A DNA stretch of 64,000 bases, from NCBI RefSeq assembly GCF_019429485.1, contig NZ_JAHXZN010000002.1, positions 124,001 through 188,000 on the forward strand, in the 5' to 3' direction. The notes under the pieces were generated by a model that saw nothing but the letters and a program-made list of their open reading frames with translations, searched no databases and was not told the DNA's origin. Position numbers and translations under genes: made by a program. Each line of letters starts with the position of its first letter. Positions within the stretch are counted from its first letter, which is position 1. This stretch comes from Sphingomonas citri. Lineage in GTDB: Bacteria; Pseudomonadota; Alphaproteobacteria; Sphingomonadales; Sphingomonadaceae. This document shows, piece by piece, positions 44,032 to 54,043 of the stretch.

Positions 44032-46092
44032 TCACCAGATCTTCACCCGATCCTTGGGCGCGAGATACAGCTTGTCGCCGGGCTTGACCCCGAAGGCGTC
44101 GTACCAGGCGTCGACGTTACGGACGATGCCGTTGACGCGGTAGAAGGCGGGCGAGTGCGGGTCGGTCAGCAGCCGCGCGCGCAGCGCGCCCTCGCGGATC
44201 TTGCTCCGCCACGCCTGAGCGTAGGCGAGGAAGAAGCGCTGGTCGCCGGTCAGCCCATCGATCACCGGGGCCTTGCCGTGCTCGGCCTGGTAGCGCTGGT
44301 ACGCCGAATAGGCCGCTTCGATCCCACCGAGGTCGCCGATGTTCTCGCCCAGCGTCAGCGCGCCCTTCACCTTCACGCCCGGGATCGGCTCATATTGGTC
44401 GTACTGGCCGACCAGCACGCCGGTGCGCTTGGTGAAGGCCTCGCGGGTCGCGGGCGTCCACCAATTCTCGAATTTGCCCGAGGCGGAGAACTGGCTGCCC
44501 TGGTCGTCGAAGCCGTGACCCATCTCGTGCCCGATCACTGCGCCGATCGCACCATAGTTCACCGCCACGTCGGCCTTGGGATCGAAGAAGGGCGGCTGCA
44601 GGATCGCGGCGGGGAAGGTAATCTGGTTCGCCAGCGGGTCGTAATAAGCGTTCACGGTCTGCGGCGTCATGCCCCACAGGCTGCGATCGACCGGCTTGGG
44701 GAAGCGGCTGAGGTCGAGCTGATGGTCGAACTCGGCCGCGCGCATGTTGTTGCCCAGCGGATCGCCGCGCACGACCTTGAGTGAAGAATAGTCGATGTAC
44801 GTCGCGGGGTGTCCGGTGCGCGGCTCGAACGCCGCCAGCTTGGCCAGTGCGGCCTGCTTGGTCGCGGCGTCCATCCAGCTGTTGCCCTCGATCCGCTCAC
44901 GATAGGCGCCGCGCAGGTTCTTGATCAGCTCGGCCATCTTGGCCTCGCTCTCGGGCGGGTAGAAGCGCGCGACATAGATCTTGCCGACCGCCTCGCCCAT
45001 CGCGCCGTTGACCAGCGCCACGCCGCGCTTCCACCGCGCGCGCTGCTCGGGCTGGTCGCTCAGCGTTCTGCCGTAGAAGGCGAAGCTGGCGTCGTCGAAC
45101 GCCTTGGGCAGCACCGCGGCCTGGCTCGAGGCGAGGCGGAACTTCATCCAGTCCTGCCAGGTGCTCACCGGCGTCGCCGCGAAGATCTTGCCCAGCGCGG
45201 TCAGCGCGGTGTCGTCGCTGACGATCAGCACCGGCTGGTTGCCGTAGCCCGCCGTCGTTTCCATCGCCGCGAAATCGAACTCGGGCGCGAGCGCGCCGCG
45301 CTGCGCGACCGTCATCGGCTTGAGTATCTTGGCGAGGTCGCGCTGCTCGACGGGCGACCATTGCACCTTCGCCATCGCGGTCTCCAGCGCGACGATCCGG
45401 TCGGCGCGCGCGGCCGCGTCGCCGATCCCGGCGAGCGTCAGCACCTGCTCGACGTAGCGGCGGTAGGCGGCGCGATAGGCGTCGTATTTGGCGCCGGGCA
45501 GCAGGTAATAGTCGCGCCCGCCCATGCCGAGCGAGCCCTGCCCCCAATTGGCGACGTAGCGCGTCGGGTCGGACGGGTCGGGCAGCTGGCCGATCTCGAC
45601 CGGAGAGGCATAGCCGACGGTGGCGAACAGGCGCTGGAGCTGGGCACGGTCATGCGCGGCGTCGATCTTGGCGAAATAGGGCTTGAGCGGCGCGGTGCCG
45701 GCGCGCTCGATCGCGGCCTGGTCCATGAAGCTGGCGTAGAGCGCGCCGATCTGCGGCGCCGCCGGACCGATCGCAGTGGGATCGCTGGTCGCTTCCTCGA
45801 GGATGCGGCGGACCTGGAGCTCGGCCTCGTCGCTCAGCACTACCGCGGGGCCGGCTGACTGGCGGTCGGCCGCGATCGGCGTGGTCTTGTCCCAGTGGCC
45901 GTTGGCGTAGGTCCAGAAATCGTCGCCCGGCTTCACCGCCTTGTCGCGCGCGGTCAGGTCGACGCCGAACGCACCATAGCGCGGGCCGTTCGCCGCGGCG
46001 GTGGTGGTCGGTGCGGGCGCCGTCTGCGCCGCCGTCGGGGTCGCGGCGAGCGAGGTAACGAGAGAGAGTCCCAGCAGGATCTTCGAAGTCAT
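44032..46092 (-). CDS. M13-family (neprilysin-type) zinc metallopeptidase
   Basis: This is a protein of about 686 residues. A signal peptide (MTSKILLGLSLVTSLAAT) is followed by the M13 N-terminal domain (about 40-420) and the catalytic domain. The zinc motif is VIGHEMGHGFDDQG (HExxH), the third ligand is in LGENIGDLGG, and the substrate-binding NAYY block lies upstream. It degrades peptides outside the cytoplasm. The ATG at 46092 starts the signal peptide; an ATG at 46110 lies inside a palindrome and is less likely. The nearest co-directional gene is far upstream. Confidence 0.93.
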   Translation of the reverse strand: MTSKILLGLSLVTSLAATPTAAQTAPAPTTTAAANGPRYGAFGVDLTARDKAVKPGDDFWTYANGHWDKTTPIAADRQSAGPAVVLSDEAELQVRRILEEATSDPTAIGPAAPQIGALYASFMDQAAIERAGTAPLKPYFAKIDAAHDRAQLQRLFATVGYASPVEIGQLPDPSDPTRYVANWGQGSLGMGGRDYYLLPGAKYDAYRAAYRRYVEQVLTLAGIGDAAARADRIVALETAMAKVQWSPVEQRDLAKILKPMTVAQRGALAPEFDFAAMETTAGYGNQPVLIVSDDTALTALGKIFAATPVSTWQDWMKFRLASSQAAVLPKAFDDASFAFYGRTLSDQPEQRARWKRGVALVNGAMGEAVGKIYVARFYPPESEAKMAELIKNLRGAYRERIEGNSWMDAATKQAALAKLAAFEPRTGHPATYIDYSSLKVVRGDPLGNNMRAAEFDHQLDLSRFPKPVDRSLWGMTPQTVNAYYDPLANQITFPAAILQPPFFDPKADVAVNYGAIGAVIGHEMGHGFDDQGSQFSASGKFENWWTPATREAFTKRTGVLVGQYDQYEPIPGVKVKGALTLGENIGDLGGIEAAYSAYQRYQAEHGKAPVIDGLTGDQRFFLAYAQAWRSKIREGALRARLLTDPHSPAFYRVNGIVRNVDAWYDAFGVKPGDKLYLAPKDRVKIW

Positions 46093-46108
46093 CGGGGCAG
46101 GCGTCCTC

Positions 46109-46131
46109 ATCGAGTCACTGTGTGACTCGAT
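46109..46131. promoter_or_regulatory. Palindrome carrying two GANTC sites before the M13 peptidase gene
   Basis: Perfect 10-bp arms (46109-46118 and 46122-46131) flank TGT. Each arm holds one GANTC methylation site: GAGTC at 46112-46116 and GACTC at 46124-46128. It lies 17 bp before the preferred start of the peptidase. It may be an operator, a leader hairpin, or a site read through CcrM methylation. Confidence 0.6.
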
Positions 46132-46239
46132 TAAGGCACCACGATGCGGCGCGCAATCGCGCGCGGCCAGCCAGGGTCATCCGCCGCAACATCTTCAATT
46201 TGCGGCTGAACCCTGGCCGCTGCGGCTCGTTCGCCTGGG

Positions 46240-47322
46240 GTGGCGCTCGCGACCGACCTTCCCCGCCCCGTCGTCTGGCGTCCGCGCCGGCTGCTGATCA
46301 CGCGCGCCGCGCGCGGCTTCGCCCACGGCCGAGCGATCGCCGCGCGCGCGGGTGCCGCGGGCGTCGACGTGATCGAGTTGCCCGGTGACCGGCTCGCGCT
46401 CGACCTGCCGGACGACCCGCGCCGCGCCTATGCCGCGGCGAAGGCGACGCTGGCGGTGACCGTCGCGCCGCCCTCCAAGCGGCGGCTCCAGCCGATCGCG
46501 CCCAGCGCCGACTGGCGCGTCGACCTCGCCGAGGGCTGTCCGGCGCATTGCAGCTATTGCTATCTCGCCGGCTCGCTGCAGGGGCCGCCGATCACGCGGG
46601 TCTACGCCAATCTCGAGGAGATACTGGCGGTGCTGCCCGATCATCTCGGGCGCGGCACGGTCACCTCGCGCCAGCGCGCCCGCGCCGGCGAGGGCACCAC
46701 CTTCGAGGCGTCCTGCTACACCGACCCGCTCGCGCTGGAGCCCCTGACCGGCTCGCTCTCCGCCGCGATCGCCTGGTTCGGCCGCTGGCAGGCCGAGGCG
46801 CAGCTGCGTTTCACCACCAAATTCGCCGATGTCGCGCCGCTGCTCGCGCTCGACCACGGCGGCCGCACGCGGATGCGCGCCTCGATCAACCCGCCCGCCT
46901 TCGCACGCTTCGAGGGCGGCACCGCGCCCGTCGCGGCGCGGCTGAGGGCGCTGCGGCAGATGGCGGACGCGGGCTATCCCGTCGGGCTCACCATAGCGCC
47001 GATCATCGCCGCGCCGGGCTGGGAGAGTGCCTATGGCACGCTGATCGACGATGCCGCCGCCGCGCTGGCGGGCGCGCCAGGGCTCGACCTCACCGTGGAG
47101 CTGATCACGCACCGCTACACCGCCACGTCGCGCGCGGTGCTGGAGAGCTGGTATCCGGGCTCGTCGCTCGACATGAGCGGTCAGGATCGTGCCACCAAGC
47201 GGACCAAGTTCGGTGGCGAGAAGCAGGTCTATGACGCCGCGACGATGCGCGCCCTGCGCGCCTTCTTCGAGGCGAAGCTGGCGACGGCGCTGCCCATGGC
47301 ACGGCTGCTCTACTGGACATGA
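46240..47322 (+). CDS. Radical SAM protein, PA0069/SplB-like family
   Basis: This 360-residue protein has the radical SAM cysteines in EGCPAHCSYCYLAGS (CxxxCxxC, about 100-108). The spacing, and the block TTFEASCYTDPLALEPLTGS, are typical of the PA0069 family related to spore photoproduct lyase. The C-terminal segment TKFGGEKQVYD is conserved in the family. It binds a 4Fe-4S cluster in the cytosol; the substrate is unknown, with DNA repair possible from the relationship. It starts at a GTG (46240). The next two genes are joined by ATGA overlaps. Confidence 0.9.
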   Translation: MALATDLPRPVVWRPRRLLITRAARGFAHGRAIAARAGAAGVDVIELPGDRLALDLPDDPRRAYAAAKATLAVTVAPPSKRRLQPIAPSADWRVDLAEGCPAHCSYCYLAGSLQGPPITRVYANLEEILAVLPDHLGRGTVTSRQRARAGEGTTFEASCYTDPLALEPLTGSLSAAIAWFGRWQAEAQLRFTTKFADVAPLLALDHGGRTRMRASINPPAFARFEGGTAPVAARLRALRQMADAGYPVGLTIAPIIAAPGWESAYGTLIDDAAAALAGAPGLDLTVELITHRYTATSRAVLESWYPGSSLDMSGQDRATKRTKFGGEKQVYDAATMRALRAFFEAKLATALPMARLLYWT

Positions 47323-47858
47323 CGGTCTGGTTCACCGCCGATACGCATTTCGGCGACCACCGCACGATCAACATCTGGCGGCGTCCGTTCCGCGACGTGG
47401 CGGCGATGGACGCGCTGCTGGTCGAGCGCTGGAACGCCACGGTCGCGCCCGCGGACACGGTCTGGCACCTCGGCGATGTCGCGCGTCGCGCCGACGCGGT
47501 GGCGCCGCTGCTGGCCCGGCTGAACGGGACCAAGCACCTGCTGCGCGGCAACAACGATCCTGCCGCGACGCTCGCCGCACCGGGCTGGGCGAGCGTCGGC
47601 GACTATGCCGAGCTCGAGCTCGACGGACGCAGGCTGGTACTCGGCCATTATCCCTTCCGCAGCTGGAACGGGCAGCACCGCGGCGCGATCAACCTGCACG
47701 GCCACAGCCATGGCCGGCTCGCGCCGATGAAGCGGCAGCATGACGTCGGCGTCGACGTGCACGATTTCGCGCCGGTCATGCTCGATCAGCTGCTCACCCC
47801 GCCACCTCGCAACCGGCGCTCGCCCTCCTTATCTAAGCCGGGAACGGAGGTTGCATGA
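47319..47858 (+). CDS. Calcineurin-like metallophosphoesterase
   Basis: This 179-residue protein contains the metallophosphoesterase metal motifs in order: [28 protein letters not shown] and LHGHSHG. This small family hydrolyses phosphoesters with a dinuclear metal centre; the substrate is unknown. Its ATG overlaps the radical SAM stop and its TGA overlaps the MsrB start, both by ATGA, so the three are read as one unit. The tail after LLTPPP is probably disordered. Confidence 0.92.
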   Translation: MTVWFTADTHFGDHRTINIWRRPFRDVAAMDALLVERWNATVAPADTVWHLGDVARRADAVAPLLARLNGTKHLLRGNNDPAATLAAPGWASVGDYAELELDGRRLVLGHYPFRSWNGQHRGAINLHGHSHGRLAPMKRQHDVGVDVHDFAPVMLDQLLTPPPRNRRSPSLSKPGTEVA

Positions 47859-48304
47859 CGGACTATCGCAAGACCGACGAGGCGATCGCGCGGCTCACGC
47901 CGGAGCAGTATCGCGTCACCCAGCAGAACGGCACCGAGCGGCCAGGCACCGGCGAGCTGCTCTACAACAAGGAGCCGGGCATCTACGTCGACGTGGTCTC
48001 GGGCGAGCCGCTGTTCGCCAGCGCGGATAAGTATGAGTCGGGCTGCGGTTGGCCCAGCTTTACGAAGCCGGTGGAGCCCGCCAATGTCGCCGAGCTGGTC
48101 GATCGCTCGCATTTCATGACCCGCACCGAGGTGCGCTCGGCGCATGGCGACAGCCACCTTGGCCACGTGTTCGATGACGGTCCGCGCGATCGCGGCGGGT
48201 TACGCTACTGCATCAACTCGGCGTCGCTCCGCTTCGTCCATCGCGACGACATGGAGGCGGAAGGTTATGGCGCCTACCTGCCGCAGGTCGAGGACGTTCG
48301 CTGA
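47855..48304 (+). CDS. msrB: Peptide-methionine (R)-S-oxide reductase
   Basis: This 149-residue MsrB-fold protein has [10 protein letters not shown], the substrate block [17 protein letters not shown], and the catalytic cysteine in [12 protein letters not shown] (about 124). The usual CxxC pairs that bind structural zinc are absent. The single Cys in SGCGWPS could be the resolving residue. It reduces methionine-R-sulfoxide in proteins using thioredoxin. Third gene of the ATGA-coupled set. Confidence 0.94.
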   Translation: MTDYRKTDEAIARLTPEQYRVTQQNGTERPGTGELLYNKEPGIYVDVVSGEPLFASADKYESGCGWPSFTKPVEPANVAELVDRSHFMTRTEVRSAHGDSHLGHVFDDGPRDRGGLRYCINSASLRFVHRDDMEAEGYGAYLPQVEDVR

Positions 48305-48323
48305 CGCTGGCGTGTCGGCGTGC

Positions 48324-49208
48324 TCACCACAGCACGCCGTTCTCAGGAGTCATCGGCTCGGGCGCTTCCTCGCCGATCGACTGAAGCAGGTCGATCTCGA
48401 TCGTGCGGCACATCGCGGACAGCGGTAGGTCGTGGACGGTATTGGCGAACGGGTCGACCAAGTCGTCGCCGATCGCCAGCACCGCCAGGAACATCAGCCC
48501 CGCCACGGTCGAGCCCAGCGGTGTGGCGAAGCCCAGCGTCTCGACCAGGCCGATCGGCAGCAGGATGCAGAACAGATGGGTGAACACCATCGGGAAAAAG
48601 CGATATTGATTTGGTAGCGGCGTGTTCTTGAGCCGCTCCATGCCACCCTGCGCGTTGGCGATATCGATCAGCACGCGCTCGATGGAGGCCTGCTGGATCG
48701 TATCGATCCAGCCGTTCGCGCGCGCCAGGTCGATCCGCCGGCCGGTGCCGTCGACGATGCCATTGGCGATGTTGGTGCGCGACAGCGCGAAATCCGCCTC
48801 CCCCTTGGAAAGGAAGCGTAGCACCTCGTCGTCGGCCTTCTGCTTGCGCAGCTGACAGCGCAGCGCGTTCACATAAGCGATCTGGCGCAGCACGATCGTG
48901 CGCTTCATGTCGCGCCCGTCCGGGTCGGGGAGGAAGTTGCGGGCGGCGCGCGCGAGATTGCGGCTGGCGTTGATCATCAGTCCCCACAGCGAGCGCCCCT
49001 CCCACCAGCGCTGGTAGGCCGAGTTGCTGCGAAAACCCAGGAACAGCGCCAGCGCCGAGCCGAACAGCGTCAGCGGCAGCTCGGGCGCCTTGAACGGCAG
49101 GACGTAATAGGTGACCGTCACGATCACGTCCCAGATGAACAGCAGGGTCAGCGGCTTCCAGACTTCGCGCACGATCTGAGTGAGGCGGGGAACGGCGGTA
49201 ACGATCAT
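48324..49208 (-). CDS. Bestrophin-like (UPF0187) membrane protein
   Basis: This 294-residue protein has four hydrophobic helices (about 20-40, 45-60, 207-230, 235-250). The family block LALFLGFRSNSAYQRWWEGR follows the second helix, and a late acidic GDDLVDPFANTVHDLPL matches the bestrophin gate and C-terminal helix region. Bacterial bestrophins form pentameric ion channels in the inner membrane. It is convergent with msrB. The ATG at 49208 is the only sensible start. Confidence 0.93.
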   Translation of the reverse strand: MIVTAVPRLTQIVREVWKPLTLLFIWDVIVTVTYYVLPFKAPELPLTLFGSALALFLGFRSNSAYQRWWEGRSLWGLMINASRNLARAARNFLPDPDGRDMKRTIVLRQIAYVNALRCQLRKQKADDEVLRFLSKGEADFALSRTNIANGIVDGTGRRIDLARANGWIDTIQQASIERVLIDIANAQGGMERLKNTPLPNQYRFFPMVFTHLFCILLPIGLVETLGFATPLGSTVAGLMFLAVLAIGDDLVDPFANTVHDLPLSAMCRTIEIDLLQSIGEEAPEPMTPENGVLW

Positions 49209-49370
49209 GCCGCGCTAACGCGCGTTAGGCGGGGCCGTTGCACGTACGAAACCAAATGTTACAGATCCGAGCGAGGCGGAAACCGCTCGCTGCGCGCGAG
49301 ACCCGGTCGGGCCGCGTCGTGCTCCGGCGCGTGACGCCTCTGGGAGCCTCCATCCACAGGAGCACACGCC

Positions 49371-50417
49371 TCACCCCACCAAGGCGCGATCGCGCAGTCC
49401 GCGCCAGACGCGCAGCGCCTGCACTGTCTCGACCACGTCGTGGACACGCAGCAGCTGCACGCCCGCCTCGGCGCCCTTGAGCGCGAGCGCGACCGAACCG
49501 CCGAGCCGCTGTTCCACCGGCGCCTCGTTGCTGAGCGCTCCGATCAGCCGCTTGCGGCTCGCAGCCAGCATCACCGCGCAGCCGAGGCCGTGGAACATCG
49601 CCAGGCCGTTCAACAGCGCGAGATTGTCCGCGAGCGACTTGCCGAAGCCGATGCCGGGGTCGACGATCACGCGGGCACGATCGACCCCGGCGGCGACCAC
49701 CGCCTCCACCCGCGCCTCGAGCCAGTCGAACACCTCACCGACCACGTCGTCGTACGTCACGCGGCCGTGCCCGCCCGCCTTCGGATCGGGCGAGTGCATT
49801 AGGATCACGGGCGCGCCGCTGCGCACCACCACGTCGAGCGCGCGCTCGTCCCACAGCAATGCCGACACGTCGTTGACGATACCCGCGCCGGCGGCGAGTG
49901 CCGCCTCCATCACCGGCGCCTTGCGCGTGTCGACCGACACCAGCGCGCCGGCGCGGGCGAGCCGCTCCACTACCGGCGCGACGCGGCGCGCCTCGTCCTC
50001 CTCCCAGACGAGCGCGGCGCCGGGCCGGGTCGACTCGCCGCCGACGTCGATCAGCGCGGCGCCCGCCCCCGCCATCGCCATGCCCGCCGCGGCCGCGGCG
50101 GCCGGGTCGTCCCGGTGCGCGCCACCGTCGGAGAAGCTGTCGGGGGTGACGTTGAGGATCGCGGCGACCTGCGGCTGATCGAGCCGCAGCACGCGCTCCC
50201 CCAGCGCCAGCGGCGCGCGCGGCGACGTGAAGCGCGCGTGGAGCAGCGCGGCGCGATCGCCGAGCCCCGCCACGTCGGCGACAGGGACGACCCGGAGCGG
50301 CCCCTCGCCGCTGATCTCATAGGCGGCGAACCACTGCAGCCCGCCGGCGAGCCGCACGACGGCGCCGTCAGGATAGGCGAACGGCGCGTCGACGAAGTGG
50401 ACGGGGCGGAGGCGCAT
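49371..50417 (-). CDS. folP: Dihydropteroate synthase
   Basis: This 348-residue TIM-barrel enzyme contains AILNVTPDSFSDGG (about 89), DVGGESTRPGA, SVDTRKAPVMEAAL, DPGIGFGKS and the ASRKRLIG block, all typical of DHPS. It condenses p-aminobenzoate with dihydropterin pyrophosphate in folate synthesis. The first 85 residues are an N-terminal extension not found in the minimal E. coli enzyme but common in sphingomonads. AAGG lies 8 bp before the ATG. Confidence 0.96.
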   Translation of the reverse strand: MRLRPVHFVDAPFAYPDGAVVRLAGGLQWFAAYEISGEGPLRVVPVADVAGLGDRAALLHARFTSPRAPLALGERVLRLDQPQVAAILNVTPDSFSDGGAHRDDPAAAAAAGMAMAGAGAALIDVGGESTRPGAALVWEEDEARRVAPVVERLARAGALVSVDTRKAPVMEAALAAGAGIVNDVSALLWDERALDVVVRSGAPVILMHSPDPKAGGHGRVTYDDVVGEVFDWLEARVEAVVAAGVDRARVIVDPGIGFGKSLADNLALLNGLAMFHGLGCAVMLAASRKRLIGALSNEAPVEQRLGGSVALALKGAEAGVQLLRVHDVVETVQALRVWRGLRDRALVG

Positions 50418-50493
50418 CGGTCGGACCTTCTGCTGGGCGGGTGGCGCCTGCTAGCGCGGTTAACGACGACGCCCAAGCGGCGGCAGTCAAGAT

Positions 50494-50629
50494 GACCCTC
50501 CCCTGTAAGGAGAGGTGGCGCGAACAGCGCGACAATGGGGTGTCGCCGCTGGCGAACGTCCCGCACCTCACCACCGGCGTCACCCCTCCGTCAGGCTTCG
50601 GCCTACCACCTTCCTTTGCAGGGGAGGAT
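50494..50629. repeat. Palindromic intergenic repeat, family B copy 2
   Basis: It starts with ACCCTCCCCTGTAAGGAGAGG then TGGCGCG and ends with CTACCACC and GCAGGGGAGGAT. The internal blocks GTGTCGCC, CTGGCGAA, CACCGGCG and TCAGGCTTCGGCCT are in the same order as copy 1 at 25364. It fills most of the 234 bp between folP and the ccrM 3' end; no gene is visible there. Confidence 0.85.
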
Positions 50630-50651
50630 CGCCAACCCTCTATCCAAAAAC

Positions 50652-51785
<1,134 letters not shown>

Positions 51786-51852
51786 TCAGCTCCCCTTTGC
51801 CCGCGCAAGAGGCCGCCGAAACGCCGCTCCGTCAAGCCGGCTTTTACCACGC

Positions 51853-51964
51853 GACTCGCGGACCAAAGCCGAGTCGCTAGCGGAACAACATGAGTCCGTT
51901 TCCATATGTTGAGTCACCCGCGGCGGCGTTGACTCGATATGTTGTGGTGTGACGAAAAAGACTC
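51853..51964. promoter_or_regulatory. Cluster of six GANTC sites before ccrM
   Basis: GANTC occurs at 51853-51857, 51871-51875, 51892-51896, 51911-51915, 51931-51935 and 51960-51964. By base composition about one such site per 330 bp is expected (my estimate). The cluster covers the space between the rnhB stop and the ccrM start, so methylation-sensitive control of ccrM is likely. The motif ATGTTG recurs beside the sites (51906-51911, 51939-51944 and, reversed, 51886-51891). Confidence 0.8.
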
Positions 51965-52571
51965 AGAACGGCAGAACCGACTGCGCGACGGGGGCGAAGC
52001 TGCGGCGATGTAGCGGCGACGGTCCGTGCTCGCGCAGTGCGCGCAGGTGCGCGGGGCAGCCATACCCCTTGTTCGAGTGCCAGCCGTACTGCGGGTGTGA
52101 TTCGGCCGCGGCGATCATGATCTGGTCGCGCGTATGCTTGGCGACGATCGAGGCGGCGGCGATCGAGCGGCTCTGCGCGTCGCCGCCGACGATCGCGGTG
52201 GCGGCATAGCCCCAACGCGGCAGCCGGTTGCCGTCGACCAGCACGTGCCCGGGCACGTCGCCCAGCGCGCGCGCCAGCTCGTCGACCGCGAGCGTCATCG
52301 CCTTCATCGTCGCCCAGTAGATGTTGAGCGTGTCGATCTCGGCGGGTTCGACGATGCCGACGCCAACGATCGCGCAGTCGCGCAGCCGCGCGTAGAGCCG
52401 CGCGCGCTCGCCCGCGGGCAGCTTCTTCGAATCGTCGATCCCGCGCGGCACGCCTTTGGCGGGCAGTACCACCGCGGCAGCGACCACCGGTCCGGCGAGC
52501 GGTCCGCGTCCGGCCTCGTCGACGCCCGCGACCGGCGGCAGGCAGCGCTTCTCATGGAGCAGCCCCGGCAT
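51963..52571 (-). CDS. rnhB: Ribonuclease HII
   Basis: This 202-residue enzyme has GVDEAGRGPLAGPVVAAAV (catalytic Asp and Glu), DDSKKLPAGER, LVDGNRLP (catalytic Asp) and ASIVAKHTRDQIM, all typical of RNase HII. It removes ribonucleotides and RNA primers from DNA. The ATG at 52571 shares one base with the thiD stop (TGATG), so it is coupled to that gene. The frame is open to 52670 only as a shadow. Confidence 0.97.
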   Translation of the reverse strand: MPGLLHEKRCLPPVAGVDEAGRGPLAGPVVAAAVVLPAKGVPRGIDDSKKLPAGERARLYARLRDCAIVGVGIVEPAEIDTLNIYWATMKAMTLAVDELARALGDVPGHVLVDGNRLPRWGYAATAIVGGDAQSRSIAAASIVAKHTRDQIMIAAAESHPQYGWHSNKGYGCPAHLRALREHGPSPLHRRSFAPVAQSVLPF

Positions 52572-53740
52572 CAGAGCCGCCACGGCGGGAAGCGGCGGTT
52601 CTCGCCCGCCTGGTAGAGGCACACAGCGTTGCCCGAGGGATCGTGCAGCCGAGCCTCGCGCCAGCCCCACGGCCGGTCACGCGCCTCTTCGATCGCGACC
52701 CCGGCGGCGCGGGCCTGCGCTACCGCCGCATCGACGTCGGCGACCTCGAGGAAGACCAGAGGCGCGCCGCCGATCTCCTGCGCCGCCTCGATCGACAGCG
52801 TCGTACCGCCGGCGCTCTCGAACCGCGCGTAGCGCTCGCCGCTGGCGACGATAGGGATCAGCCCGAGCCCGCGGTAGAAAGCGAGCGTCGCGGCGTGATC
52901 GGTCATCGGCAGCGTCACCTGGTTGAGCGTCGGCGCCGCCGCGGCGACGTCGAGCCGGACGCGCGCGTGCCCCATCGGCCCGTGCCCCGCGCCCAGCCCC
53001 GGCGCCTCGCGCAGCGCGACCCGGACGAAGATCCGCGCGCGCTCGATCGCCTGCGGCAGCGCGAGGCCGCGCGCGAGCCCCTCGGCGATCGCGCTCGCCA
53101 GCGTGCAGCCGGTGCCGTGGCTGTGGCGCGTGTCGATCCGCGGCGCTTCCCAGCACAGGATCTCGCCGGCGGGGCCGATCAGCCGGTCGACCACGATCGC
53201 GCCCTCGGCGTGTCCGCCCTTGACCAGCAGCGGCGTGCCGATCGCGGCGGCATAGTCGCGCGCCGCCGTCGCCACCTCGTCCGCCGCGAGCGTGTCGCGC
53301 CCGCACAGCGCCGCCAGTTCGGGCAGGTTCGGGATGACCAGCGCGCTGAGCCGCGCCAGCCGTTCGAACGCCGCGATGGTGGCGGCGTCGGCCAGGACCG
53401 CGCCGCTGCTCGCCACCATCACCGGGTCGAGCACGATCGCGCCGCCGTAGCGCCCGCCGGACAGCTCGTCGGCGACCGCCGCGGCGATGTCCGCGCCGCC
53501 GAGCATCCCGATCTTGACCGAGTCGACGCCGAGGTCCGCGACCACGCTCGCCATCTGCTGCCGCACCATGTCGGGCGAAAGCGCCGCGACCGCCTGGACG
53601 CCGAGCGTGTTCTGCGCGGTGATCGCGGTGATCGCGGTCATGGCGTGGCCGCCGAGCATCGTGACGGTCTTGATATCGGCCTGGATCCCCGCGCCGCCGC
53701 CCGAGTCCGAGCCGGCGACGATCAGCACGCGCGGCATCAT
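52571..53740 (-). CDS. thiD: Fusion of ThiD (HMP/HMP-P kinase) with a VOC (glyoxalase-like) domain
   Basis: Residues 1 to about 265 are a ribokinase-fold ThiD: IAGSDSGGGAGIQADIKTV, then AITAQNTLGV, VLDPVMVASSG and the anion-hole block HSHGTGCTLASAIA. It phosphorylates hydroxymethylpyrimidine in thiamine synthesis. Residues about 270-389 form a VOC domain (LNQVTLPMTDHAATLAFYRG, FLEVADVDAAVAQARAAGV, ARLHDPSGNAVCLYQ). The fusion is in frame with no intervening stop. The VOC half is intact; whether it is catalytic is unknown. Overlaps both neighbours. Confidence 0.93.
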   Translation of the reverse strand: MMPRVLIVAGSDSGGGAGIQADIKTVTMLGGHAMTAITAITAQNTLGVQAVAALSPDMVRQQMASVVADLGVDSVKIGMLGGADIAAAVADELSGGRYGGAIVLDPVMVASSGAVLADAATIAAFERLARLSALVIPNLPELAALCGRDTLAADEVATAARDYAAAIGTPLLVKGGHAEGAIVVDRLIGPAGEILCWEAPRIDTRHSHGTGCTLASAIAEGLARGLALPQAIERARIFVRVALREAPGLGAGHGPMGHARVRLDVAAAAPTLNQVTLPMTDHAATLAFYRGLGLIPIVASGERYARFESAGGTTLSIEAAQEIGGAPLVFLEVADVDAAVAQARAAGVAIEEARDRPWGWREARLHDPSGNAVCLYQAGENRRFPPWRL

Positions 53741-53961
53741 CCGCGGTGGCGCCGCTCAGTCGCGGCGGGAAATTTCTTCAACGTCGCGCCGACGCGCGCG
53801 GGGCGGTCGAGCAGCTCGCCGCCGCAGCCCGGGCAGCGCTCGTCGAGCTCGTCGGCGCAGTCGGCGCAATAGGTACATTCGAGCGAGCAGATGAAGGCGC
53901 CGCCCGCGTCGGCGGGCAGATCGACGCCGCAGCGCTCGCAATCGGGACGCATCTCCAGCAT
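53737..53961 (-). CDS. DUF1272 small zinc-ribbon protein
   Basis: This protein of about 74 residues has four Cys-x-x-Cys-type knuckles (CERCG, CSLECTYCADCA, CPGCGG), as expected of DUF1272 zinc-ribbon proteins. Its role is unknown. Its stop overlaps the thiD start by 4 bp. The ATG at 53961 is chosen because the family starts MLEMRPDCERC; the frame is open to 54054. It is the first gene of the DUF1272-thiD-rnhB set. Confidence 0.85.
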   Translation of the reverse strand: MLEMRPDCERCGVDLPADAGGAFICSLECTYCADCADELDERCPGCGGELLDRPARVGATLKKFPAATERRHRG

Positions 53962-54043
53962 GCGCGCGCCATAGCGCCGCGCGCGCGCGAGGTCACGCGG
54001 GATCAGGGTCGGCAGAGAGGGTATTGCCGCCCCCAGCCATACG

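Noticed and set aside
52674..53740. Possible frameshift between ThiD and VOC
   Set aside because: Both domains are in one uninterrupted frame, and the linker reads as normal protein.
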